Below, one piece after another: positions 1-5,824 of a stretch of DNA of 7,028 nt (within the stretch, counting starts at the first letter, position 1; every line of letters begins with the position of its first letter). The stretch is from JBOGFI01 sp050743365 (GTDB taxonomy: Bacteria; Actinomycetota; Acidimicrobiia; IMCC26256; JACDBD01). Position numbers and translations under genes: made by a program. The DNA is taken from assembly GCA_050743365.1 (NCBI GenBank), contig JBOGFI010000196.1:1-7028 (forward strand), written 5' to 3'. The notes beneath the pieces are model-generated. The model did not search any database. It was not told where the DNA came from and was given only the letters and a program-made list of their open reading frames with translations.

Positions 1-672
1 GTCCTCGACCACATCGCCGAGCTCGGCGTCGCCGTCTTCCCGCAGCGGTTCGGACAGGGACAGGGGCTCGGCCGCGAAGCGCAGCGCCTCGGTGACCTTG
101 TCCTCGGGCATCTCGACTTCGGCCGACAACTCAGCCAGCGTGGCCGGACGGCCCAACTTCAACTCGAGCCGGGCCCGCGCCTTCTGCAGGCGCGCCAGCG
201 TGTCGCCCGCGTGCACGGGCAGGCGGATCGTGCGACCGGTGTTGGCGATGCCGCGGGTGATCGCCTGGCGGATCCACCAGGTCGCGTACGTCGAGAACTT
301 GAAGCCCTTGCGCCAGTCGAACTTCTCGACCGCGTGCATCAGGCCGAGGTTGCCCTCCTGGATCAGGTCGAGGAGGGGCAGCCCCGAAGCTTGGTACTTC
401 TTGGCGATCGAGACGACCAGCCGCAGGTTCGACTGGACGAACGTGCGCTGGGCGTCGTCACCCTGGCGGCCGGTGCGGCGAAGCTCCCGCTTCTTGGCCG
501 CGGTGAGCTCCTTGCCCGTCGCCAGCAGCTCCTGGCGCGCGGCGTTCCCGCCCTCGATCTGCTGGGCGAGGCGAACCTCGTCATCCTTGGTCAGCAGGGG
601 GTATTGCCCGATATCGGTCAAATAGAGCCGGACGAGGTCTTCCTCGTCCCGCTCGACACGCTCCTTCGCCAC
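1..672 (-). CDS. RNA polymerase sigma-70 factor, primary or group 2 type (C-terminus cut by window edge)
   Basis: This is the promoter-recognition subunit of RNA polymerase. The 224 visible codons cover region 1.2 (about residues 12-45, with DLVRLYLTDIGQYPLLT), region 2 (about 78-144) and region 3 (about 145-224). Region 2 holds the core-binding motif DLIQEGNLGLMHAVEKFD (102-119) and the -10 recognition and melting helix YATWWIRQAITRGIAN (129-144). Region 4, which reads the -35 box, lies beyond base 1. The GTG at 672-670 is chosen because AGAAGGG (684-678) stands five bases upstream. An in-frame ATG at 711-709 would add 13 residues but lacks a ribosome-binding site. The protein begins just before region 1.2, with no long acidic region 1.1 extension. 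That fits a group 2 factor (SigB/HrdA style) or a short lineage-specific SigA, and the missing C-terminus prevents a choice. Residues 45-77 form a charged spacer between regions 1.2 and 2. Family assignment is very secure; the gene name is not. Confidence 0.95.
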   Translation of the reverse strand, partial: MAKERVERDEEDLVRLYLTDIGQYPLLTKDDEVRLAQQIEGGNAARQELLATGKELTAAKKRELRRTGRQGDDAQRTFVQSNLRLVVSIAKKYQASGLPLLDLIQEGNLGLMHAVEKFDWRKGFKFSTYATWWIRQAITRGIANTGRTIRLPVHAGDTLARLQKARARLELKLGRPATLAELSAEVEMPEDKVTEALRFAAEPLSLSEPLREDGDAELGDVVED

Positions 673-845
673 GAAAACCCTTCTGCGGGTGGATATTTCG
701 GCTCTTGTCATGCCAACGAAACGGCCCGGGGCGCGTGTTCCCAAGCGCCGAGGAAGACCGTGTGGTACTAGCTACGATACCGGCCTCGTCAAGCAAGGTT
801 CTCCACAGGTGTGGTCGCCGAAACCCACCCGGCGGGGGCAGGCAG
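673..845. promoter_or_regulatory. Divergent intergenic region between sigma factor and ABM gene
   Basis: This 173-base stretch separates two divergently read genes and must hold both promoters. On the minus strand, TTGACG (792-787) and TAGTAC (770-765) are 16 bases apart and could be a weak promoter for the sigma gene, giving a leader of roughly 85 bases. On the plus strand TACGAT (773-778) resembles an actinobacterial -10 box for the ABM gene, but no good -35 partner is visible at the right spacing. No riboswitch or RNA gene was recognised. All promoter calls here were made by eye and are weak. Confidence 0.3.
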
Positions 846-1166
846 ATGCCCGACGACATCGAGCTCGCCGTGGTCGTCGGCACCTTCGAGGCCCGCACCG
901 GGCGGGAGGAGGAGCTGGCGGCCACCCTGGCCAAGTACGTCGTCCTGACCCGCCGGCGGGGGGACTGCCGCAACGTCGACCTGGTGGCGTCGGTGCTGCA
1001 CCCGGGCCGGCTCGTGGTGGTCGAGAAATGGGTCACACCCGACGCCGCCCGGGGCCACCTCGACGCCCCCGAGACGGTCGAGATGGCCGAAGCGGTGCGG
1101 GACCTGCTCGCCCGGCCCCCCGACCTCGATCTCCTGGAGTCCGTCAGCGCCCAGGACCTGGAGTAG
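846..1166 (+). CDS. ABM-fold (antibiotic biosynthesis monooxygenase / quinol monooxygenase-like) protein
   Basis: This 106-residue protein has the length and layout of a single dimeric alpha+beta ABM domain. A first strand (ELAVVVGTFEA, 6-16) is followed by a helix (GREEELAATLAKYVVLTRR, 19-37). A central strand pair follows (VDLVASVLHPGRLVVVEKW, 44-62), then DAARGHLDAPETVEMAEAV (66-84), which matches the usual E-x-W ... A-x-x-x-H pattern, and a last strand (DLDLLESV, 93-100). Family members include cofactor-free monooxygenases acting on quinols or polyketides, and many uncharacterised stress or house-cleaning proteins, so no substrate can be named. The ATG at 846 is preferred over in-frame starts back to 705 because it places the first strand at the N-terminus. 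A weak purine-rich stretch lies upstream. The TAG stop directly abuts the stop codon of the convergent neighbour. No signal peptide or membrane segment is present, so the protein should be cytosolic. Confidence 0.8.
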   Translation: MPDDIELAVVVGTFEARTGREEELAATLAKYVVLTRRRGDCRNVDLVASVLHPGRLVVVEKWVTPDAARGHLDAPETVEMAEAVRDLLARPPDLDLLESVSAQDLE

Positions 1167-1793
1167 TCAAGTGGCGTCGGCGGGTTTGAGGGTCTCCTTG
1201 CGGATGCCGGCCCTCTTCTTGGGCTGTGGCCGCGTGTCGGCGGCGGCAGCCTCGGCGCGCACCGCCTCCAGGTCCGACCAGGTGAGCGCGTCGGCCCCCC
1301 AGAGGCGCTCGAAGGCGGCGTCGGCCACGTCGGTGAACCCGTTGTAGAGGCGGAAGTGGTACACCCGACGCACCCGTCGCACGTGCTCGCCGAGACGGCC
1401 CGCCCGGCCCTCGGCCCACGCCTCCCAAACCTGGCGCTGCGCGTCCGTCAGGTCCTCGTCGGCGGGCGCGCTCGCGAACCCAGGTGTCAGCCGGTCGCTC
1501 GCCCGCAGCAGCGCCATCGTCAGCTCGGTGCGGGCCAACGGTTCGCAGAACTCGGCCCGGTGCTTGCTGTCCTCGAAGTTGGCGCCCGCGAACCACAGCA
1601 CTGCCCGACCGTCGACGATGTCGGCAGTGCTGCCCGTGAGCGGCAGCGGCAGCTCCTCGTCGACCTCGATCGCCACGTCGACGTCGTCGGGAAAGCCGAC
1701 CGCTCCCGCCAGCTCCTCGGCGAGGCCGGCGATCACACCGGCATCGAACTCGACGAGCGTGAAGCTGTCCGGCGTGACCTGGACGCGCGCCAC
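1167..1793 (-). CDS. Conserved-looking hypothetical protein, third gene of the ferritin-like operon
   Basis: I do not recognise this 208-residue protein. It starts at GTG 1793-1791, a single base after the TGA of the upstream ferritin-like gene. It has no clear Shine-Dalgarno sequence, so translation is probably coupled to that gene. The N-terminal 80 residues look like a mixed alpha/beta domain: strands at RVQVTPDSF and VDVAIEVDEELPLPL, a helix at AGVIAGLAEELAGAV, and a strand at GRAVLWFAGANFED. The middle is helical and rich in Trp and Arg (QVWEAWAEGR, then VRRVRRVYHFRLYNG at 139-152). The C-terminus is a basic tail (PKKRAGIRKETLKP, 191-204). There is no signal peptide, membrane helix or obvious catalytic motif. 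Third-codon GC is high, as in its neighbours. Its position argues for a role with the two ferritin-like proteins, perhaps as a partner or accessory factor; this is inference only. Confidence 0.8.
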   Translation of the reverse strand: MARVQVTPDSFTLVEFDAGVIAGLAEELAGAVGFPDDVDVAIEVDEELPLPLTGSTADIVDGRAVLWFAGANFEDSKHRAEFCEPLARTELTMALLRASDRLTPGFASAPADEDLTDAQRQVWEAWAEGRAGRLGEHVRRVRRVYHFRLYNGFTDVADAAFERLWGADALTWSDLEAVRAEAAAADTRPQPKKRAGIRKETLKPADAT

Positions 1794-1794
1794 G

Positions 1795-2613
1795 TCAGGA
1801 GTACGCGCCGCGAGCCTCGGCCTCGGCGCGAGCCTCCTCCTGCGCCTCCACGGTGACGTCGGACAGCTCGTCGATCTCCTCGGTGGAGAACCCGGCCATC
1901 TGGCGGAACTTGCGGGCGAGCTGGATGGGGTTCTCGTCGGTCTCGCCCCGGAACCCGCCCAGGCTGAAGAGCTTGTCGACGGTGCGCTGGAACTCGAGCG
2001 CCCGCTCGCGGCGCTCGGGGTCGTTCTCGGTGAGGCGGCGCAGCCAGTCGGAGCCCATCTTCACGTGAGTCACCTCGTCGGCGAGCATCCAGTCCTCACA
2101 CGCCGCGAGCACCGGGTCGCCGGAGCTGTCGCCGAACTCCTTCATGGTGTTAAACACGTCGATGGCGAGTCCCTCCAGGGCGCGGTTGACGCCGGTGAGC
2201 CGCAGTAGGGCGTCGGGCGCGCACGCCGCCTCGTACAGGAAGGTCGCCTCGGTGAACTCGCCGATCTCGGAGCCCATGTGCTCGGCCAACTTCACCGAGA
2301 TCTCGCAGTGGCGCGACTCGTCCCAACACTGCCGCGCCATGTCGAGCTTGAGCTGGAACGGGACTTCCTCGTCGTCGAAGTCGAAGGTGGTACGGCCCGC
2401 GCCCTCGAGGGCCTGGATCTCACCGACGAAGATGCCGTGCATGAGCTGGCGGGCCCGGTCGCCGGCCGCCGGGCGCTCGGGCTCGAGCCGGGCCGAGCCG
2501 GTGTTTCGCTCGGCCACCCGCGCCTGACGGGGGTCGGAGATGGCGTCCTCGATCGGGCGCCGCACAAAGCGCGAATCGCGGGCGAGCTCCTCGACCGGCA
2601 GGATCTTCTTCAT
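1795..2613 (-). CDS. Ferritin-like diiron protein (subunit B, complete ligand set)
   Basis: This 272-residue protein has the two-fold ExxH pattern of a ferritin-like four-helix bundle that binds two irons through carboxylates. Helix 1 carries GEIQALEGAGR (E65 and E70). Helix 2 carries ARQCWDESRHCEI (E99, H102). Helix 3 carries ALEGLAIDVFNTMKEFG (E147). Helix 4 carries LADEVTHVKMG (E180, H183). The layout resembles DUF455-type or other ferritin-like oxidoreductases more than iron-storage ferritins, and the protein is longer than a storage ferritin. Such proteins hydroxylate or oxidise substrates or handle iron and oxygen; the substrate here is unknown. The C-terminus (243-270) is an acidic helix. 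The ATG at 2613 overlaps the upstream gene's TGA in an ATGA junction, with GAGGGAG (2630-2624) ten bases upstream. It is paralogous-looking to the upstream gene and probably works with it. Confidence 0.88.
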   Translation of the reverse strand: MKKILPVEELARDSRFVRRPIEDAISDPRQARVAERNTGSARLEPERPAAGDRARQLMHGIFVGEIQALEGAGRTTFDFDDEEVPFQLKLDMARQCWDESRHCEISVKLAEHMGSEIGEFTEATFLYEAACAPDALLRLTGVNRALEGLAIDVFNTMKEFGDSSGDPVLAACEDWMLADEVTHVKMGSDWLRRLTENDPERRERALEFQRTVDKLFSLGGFRGETDENPIQLARKFRQMAGFSTEEIDELSDVTVEAQEEARAEAEARGAYS

Positions 2614-3287
2614 CCGACACTCACTCCCTCTTCAGCGGCCGGCTCGGCCGTGCCGTCGGCGTCTCCCAGCGTACCGGGGCCGGTGATGCCCCCGGCCGCC
2701 AGCATCAACTGCTCCAGCTCTTGCTGGCGGCGGGATGCCCGCTCCACTTCTTCGGGCGTCTGGATCAGCGACTGGAGCAGCATCTCGCCCTCGCGCCAGT
2801 CCTCCATCTCGTCCTGGAGGATGAAGCGAAGCGACCGAATCGTCGGGGCATCGGTGATGCGGCTCGTCGCGTTGAGGTGGAACGTGTACGCCGCGATCTT
2901 GCGCGGCAGCAACACCCGGTAGACACCCACGAGCTTCTCGATCGTGAGCTCGGGCGCCTCCGGTTCGCGCAGGGCGTCGACGAACACGATCATCTGGTCG
3001 TTGGCCGGCTGCGTGAGTCGATCGGTGTTCATCTCCCGCAGCTCGGGCAGGCGCTTGTTCCAGAGCTCCGCGTGCCAGGCGTGGTGGTAGCACTGGCGGC
3101 CGAGCACAAGCTTCACGTCGAGCTCGGGCGCGGTGGCCACCCAGCCGCCCAGCGCCTCGAACAGACGCATCTCGATCCACTTGTAGTTGCCGACGCGCCG
3201 CGCCGACTCGACCACCCCGAACAGGCCCGGGAGCTCGCGACGGTCCCATGGGGCGAAGGGGGCGCGGGGGGCGCCGGGCTCGGCCAC
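2610..3287 (-). CDS. Ferritin-like protein with altered metal-site residues (subunit A, first gene of operon)
   Basis: This 225-residue protein aligns by eye with its downstream neighbour at two landmarks. GRQCYHHAWHAEL (63-75) stands against ARQCWDESRHCEI, and LQDEMEDWREG (157-167) against LADEVTHVKMG. A glutamate-bearing first helix is also present (KWIEMRLFEALGGW; E39, E44). The ligand pattern differs: the first ExxH becomes H69xxH72, the second becomes E160xxD163, and the expected helix 3 glutamate seems to be replaced in LLPRKIAAYTFHLNA. It may therefore bind a different metal, or none and serve as a structural partner. The GTG at 3287-3285 is a firm start, with a perfect AGGAGGT (3300-3294) six bases upstream. 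Extending the frame to 3491 would cross the promoter and palindrome. The last 30 residues are a low-complexity Gly/Ala/Glu tail. The TGA overlaps the next gene's ATG by four bases. Confidence 0.87.
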   Translation of the reverse strand: MAEPGAPRAPFAPWDRRELPGLFGVVESARRVGNYKWIEMRLFEALGGWVATAPELDVKLVLGRQCYHHAWHAELWNKRLPELREMNTDRLTQPANDQMIVFVDALREPEAPELTIEKLVGVYRVLLPRKIAAYTFHLNATSRITDAPTIRSLRFILQDEMEDWREGEMLLQSLIQTPEEVERASRRQQELEQLMLAAGGITGPGTLGDADGTAEPAAEEGVSVG

Positions 3288-3293
3288 GGGTCG

Positions 3294-3300
3294 ACCTCCT
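3294..3300 (-). promoter_or_regulatory. Shine-Dalgarno AGGAGGT deciding the start of the ferritin-like operon
   Basis: On the minus strand AGGAGGT is a perfect match to the anti-Shine-Dalgarno sequence and lies six bases before GTG 3287. It is the strongest ribosome-binding site in the window and rules out the upstream in-frame starts of the same reading frame. Confidence 0.85.
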
Positions 3301-3301
3301 A

Positions 3302-3328
3302 GCGGACGGGGCAGACGGGGCGGACGGG
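3302..3328. repeat. Three tandem 9-bp repeats in the leader of the ferritin-like operon
   Basis: Three consecutive nonamers read GCGGACGGG, GCAGACGGG and GCGGACGGG on the plus strand; only one base in the middle copy differs. They fill the space between the candidate -10 box and the ribosome-binding site, so on the minus strand they would form a pyrimidine-rich 5' leader. They could be a protein-binding site, or simple slippage in GC-rich DNA. Confidence 0.8.
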
Positions 3329-3335
3329 GAGGATC

Positions 3336-3364
3336 ATTCTCCGGCAACTTGACTGCGCGGTCAA
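3336..3364 (-). promoter_or_regulatory. Candidate promoter of the ferritin-like operon
   Basis: On the minus strand TTGACC (3364-3359) matches five of six bases of the -35 consensus. Exactly 17 bases later, GAGAAT (3341-3336) matches the -10 consensus at the second, fourth, fifth and sixth positions. Transcription would start near 3329, giving a leader of about 42 bases that holds the tandem repeats and the ribosome-binding site. The -35 box falls inside the palindrome, so a bound protein would block RNA polymerase. Predicted by eye. Confidence 0.4.
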
Positions 3365-3366
3365 GT
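3347..3366. promoter_or_regulatory. 20-bp palindromic operator-like site
   Basis: Perfect 7-bp inverted arms, ACTTGAC and GTCAAGT, flank a 6-bp centre (TGCGCG) whose inner GCGC is also symmetric. The size and shape suit a dimeric repressor of the TetR type. The site covers the candidate -35 box of the minus-strand operon and touches the first possible start codon of the plus-strand cyclase gene, so it could control both. There is no T-tract, so it does not look like a terminator. No regulator gene of this type lies in the window. Confidence 0.5.
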
Positions 3367-5488
3367 GACGCTCCGGCGTACGCTCGCCCCGGTGGAGGCC
3401 GCCGTCGCATGCGAGCGCTGCGCGCACGAGAGCCCCGCGGGCCAGCGGTTCTGCGGGTGGTGCGGCGCCGCGCTCTCAGCCGGGGCCGCAACCGCCGGAG
3501 AGCGCCGGTGGGTCACCGTCGTCTTCGCCGACCTCTCCGGGTTCACGCCCGCGTCCGAGCGCATGGACCCCGAAGACGTGCGCGACATGGTCGACCCCGG
3601 CCTGACTCGCTGTACCGCGATCGTCGAGGAGCACGGCGGCTGGGTGAACCGGATCCTCGGCGACGCCGTGCTCGCGGTGTTCGGGGCGCCAGTCTCCCAC
3701 GAGGACGATGCCGAGCGGGCGGTGAGGGCCTCGCTCGAGATGCAGCGCTGCGCCGCCGAGCACGCTCACGAGTTCGGGGGTCTGCGCCTCCGTGTCGGCG
3801 TCAACACCGGCGAGGTCATGTTCGCCCCGGTCGGCCCCGACGCCGCCCGTGACCTCACCGTCATGGGCGACGTCGCCAACACGGCGGCGCGCCTCCAGAC
3901 CGCGGCCGATCCGGGCCAGGTGCTCGTGGGCGAGGAGACGTGGCGGGCGACACGCGACCTGGTCGAGTACGAGCCGGTCGCGCCGCGCACCCTGAAGGGC
4001 AAGGCGGAGCCGGTCGCGGCCTGGGTCGCGCGGCGGCCGCTGGCGAGTCCTGGGGAGCGGCTCCTGTCGGCGGGTCCGATGATCGGCCGCGACGCCGAGC
4101 TCGAGCTCCTCGAGACGCTGTGGCGGCGGATCGTCGACGGGGCCGAGCCGCACCTGGTGACGGTCCTCGGCGTCCCTGGCATCGGGAAGTCGAAGCTCGT
4201 GCGAGAGTTCGCCCGCACGGTCGAGACGAGCGGCGGTCGGGTCCTTCGGGGCGCCTCGCTTCCCTACGGCGAACGGGTTCCCTACGCCGCGTTCGGGCAG
4301 CTCGTCAAGGACCTCGCCGGCATCTACGAGAGCGACGACCTCGCGGTGGCACGGCCCAAGCTCGAGAGCTTCAGCACCCGCGTCCTCGCCGGACCCGGCG
4401 ACGTCGCCGAGCACCTTGCAGTGCTGCTGGGCCTCGACTCCGGCGAGCGCGACGTCGAGCAACGGAAACTGTTCGGCGCCGCCCGCCAACTCGTGGAGGC
4501 GCTCGCACGCGAGCAGCCGACGATGTTCGTCGTCGAGGACATCCAGTGGGCCGACCGCAGCCTGCTCGACCTGCTCGAATGGCTCCCCGGGCGGGTCAAG
4601 GACGCGCCCGCGCTCTTCCTCACCGCGGCACGGCCGGAGCTGCTCGACACCAGGCACGGTTGGGCCGGCGGCCTGCGCGGCTACACGGCACTCCCGCTCG
4701 GGCCGCTGTCGCCGGCCAAGACCCGGGCACTCGCGACGCTGCTGCTCTCGGATCGCGCAGACACCGGGAGCGTGCTCGAGCACATGGAGCGCGTCGCCGG
4801 GGGGAACCCGCTCTTCATCGAGGAACTGGCCTCGTGGTCGGCCGACCGTCACGACGCCGAGGCCTTCCCCACCACGGTGCGCGCCATCATCGCCGCCCGG
4901 CTCGACGCGCTGCCCGAGCCCGAGCGCCGCCTGCTGCTCGACGCGTCGGTCGTAGGCGAGGTGTTTTGGCGCGGCGCCCTGGCACACGTCGCCGACGATG
5001 CCGCCGCCGTCGACGACCTGCTCGACGACCTCGAGTCCCGTGACCTCATCCGGCGGGAGGCGACGTCACGGGTGCAGGACGACGAGGAGTTCGCCTTCAA
5101 GCACCTGCTCATCCGCGAGGTCGCGTACGCGACGGTCCCCAAGGCCACCCGTCGCGCACGACACCGGGACGCCGCGCTCTATCTCGAGCAGGTCGGGGGC
5201 GGCACCGGCGCGGCCGCCGCCGTGCTCGCACACCACTGGCGCGAGGCGGGCGAGCCCGCACGGGCGGTCGACTACCTCCTCGTCGCGGCCGAGCACGCCG
5301 GGCGGGGCTGGGCGAAGGCGGAGGCCGTGCGCCTCTACGACGCGGCGCTCGAGCTGGTACCGGAGGACGATCGCTCCCTCCGGCAGCGCATCAAGGTGCG
5401 CCGGGGCGTCGCCCGGCAGATGTTGCTCCACCAGGTGCTCGAGGCGGGCCAGCTCGGCGGCCCACCCGAGGGCCGAACCGCGAGTTAG
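3365..5488 (+). CDS. Zinc-ribbon / class III nucleotide cyclase / AAA-type ATPase fusion, short version
   Basis: This 707-residue multidomain signalling protein has four parts. A zinc ribbon (CERC at 16-19, CGWC at 30-33) comes first. A class III cyclase domain follows (about 48-220), with metal-binding aspartates D56 (FADLSGF) and D100 (RILGDAVLAVFG) and catalytic N172 and R176 in MGDVANTAARLQ. R96 stands where animal adenylate cyclases have the purine-selecting lysine, so the product (cAMP, cGMP or none) is open. An ATPase domain has Walker A GVPGIGKS (269-276) and Walker B MFVVEDIQWAD (387-397), followed by helical winged-helix-like segments. One TPR-like hairpin lies near 631-666. Relatives usually carry a longer TPR array and often exceed 1000 residues, so the C-terminus is short. 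The stop is clean, with no sign of a frameshift nearby. The start is uncertain: GTG 3365 lies within the palindrome, GTG 3392 is the alternative, and neither has a ribosome-binding site. Confidence 0.92.
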   Translation: MTLRRTLAPVEAAVACERCAHESPAGQRFCGWCGAALSAGAATAGERRWVTVVFADLSGFTPASERMDPEDVRDMVDPGLTRCTAIVEEHGGWVNRILGDAVLAVFGAPVSHEDDAERAVRASLEMQRCAAEHAHEFGGLRLRVGVNTGEVMFAPVGPDAARDLTVMGDVANTAARLQTAADPGQVLVGEETWRATRDLVEYEPVAPRTLKGKAEPVAAWVARRPLASPGERLLSAGPMIGRDAELELLETLWRRIVDGAEPHLVTVLGVPGIGKSKLVREFARTVETSGGRVLRGASLPYGERVPYAAFGQLVKDLAGIYESDDLAVARPKLESFSTRVLAGPGDVAEHLAVLLGLDSGERDVEQRKLFGAARQLVEALAREQPTMFVVEDIQWADRSLLDLLEWLPGRVKDAPALFLTAARPELLDTRHGWAGGLRGYTALPLGPLSPAKTRALATLLLSDRADTGSVLEHMERVAGGNPLFIEELASWSADRHDAEAFPTTVRAIIAARLDALPEPERRLLLDASVVGEVFWRGALAHVADDAAAVDDLLDDLESRDLIRREATSRVQDDEEFAFKHLLIREVAYATVPKATRRARHRDAALYLEQVGGGTGAAAAVLAHHWREAGEPARAVDYLLVAAEHAGRGWAKAEAVRLYDAALELVPEDDRSLRQRIKVRRGVARQMLLHQVLEAGQLGGPPEGRTAS

Positions 5489-5769
5489 CTCGGGAAGTCG
5501 TCGGGGGAGATGTCCCCGCCGATCTCGTAGACGTTCCGGATCTGGTGTCGCCCGAGCGCGGTGGCATGGTCGTGGAGCAGCTGCTGCCCCGGGGAGCTGT
5601 AGACACAGTAGGACTTGATGTTCCCCTCGTCGTCGGTGACGACGTGGCTGTGCTCCCACCGGATCTCCGGGAACTGCTCGATCCCGATCCGCTTCGAGTC
5701 GGCAGCGAGCTGGTTGAGCGCTTCATCATCCATCTCGTCGAAGACCCGCTCGATGAGATACCTGGGCAT
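5485..5769 (-). CDS. DUF4242 family small protein (SCO4226-like, possible nickel binding)
   Basis: This 94-residue cytosolic protein opens with MPRYLIERVF and continues with IRWEHSHVVTDDEGNIKSY (36-54), CVYSSPG (55-61) and a His-rich helix, QQLLHDHATALGRHQIRNVY (62-81). This order matches DUF4242, whose Streptomyces coelicolor member SCO4226 is known to bind nickel. H40, H42, C55, H66, H68 and H75 are available metal ligands here, but which of them act is not shown. The ATG at 5769 is secure because AGGAGG (5780-5775) lies five bases upstream; extending the frame to 6072 would run through the neighbouring oxidase gene. It follows the FAD oxidase by 55 bases on the same strand and is probably co-transcribed with it. 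Its TAA stop overlaps the TAG stop of the convergent cyclase gene. Confidence 0.87.
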   Translation of the reverse strand: MPRYLIERVFDEMDDEALNQLAADSKRIGIEQFPEIRWEHSHVVTDDEGNIKSYCVYSSPGQQLLHDHATALGRHQIRNVYEIGGDISPDDFPS

Positions 5770-5824
5770 GTCCCCCTCCTTGACGTCGCCCGGAGAGTAG
5801 GCCCGTGGCGGACAGGCGGAAAAA

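Noticed and set aside
673..711. ATG 711 as the start of the sigma factor
   Set aside because: In frame, but without a purine-rich ribosome-binding site; GTG 672 has AGAAGGG at good spacing. Kept only as an alternative.
799..807. TTCTCCACA, one mismatch from a DnaA box
   Set aside because: A single imperfect box with no cluster, AT-rich unwinding element or dnaA/dnaN gene nearby does not support a replication origin.
803..814. Short palindrome CCACAGGTGTGG upstream of the ABM gene
   Set aside because: Arms of only five bases are expected by chance in DNA of this composition, and it is not placed over a convincing promoter element.
705..845. Upstream in-frame start for the ABM gene
   Set aside because: The extra residues do not resemble the family, would overlap the promoter region and possibly the sigma gene's alternative start, and ATG 846 fits the ABM domain boundary.
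1555..1575. DSKHRAEF in the third operon protein, reminiscent of the DESRHCEI metal motif of ferritin-like protein B
   Set aside because: It follows a strand-like segment and not a long helix, and no second ExxH or partner glutamates are present, so a third ferritin-like fold is not supported.
3288..3491. N-terminal extension of ferritin-like protein A to 3491
   Set aside because: The extension is Arg/Pro-rich, crosses the candidate promoter and palindrome and overlaps the divergent cyclase gene, whereas GTG 3287 has a perfect ribosome-binding site.
3476..4987. Long minus-strand open frame of 503 codons opposite the cyclase/ATPase gene
   Set aside because: The plus-strand frame has clear zinc-ribbon, cyclase and Walker motifs. 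The opposite frame is Arg/Gly/Glu-rich with no recognisable domain, a typical shadow in high-GC DNA.
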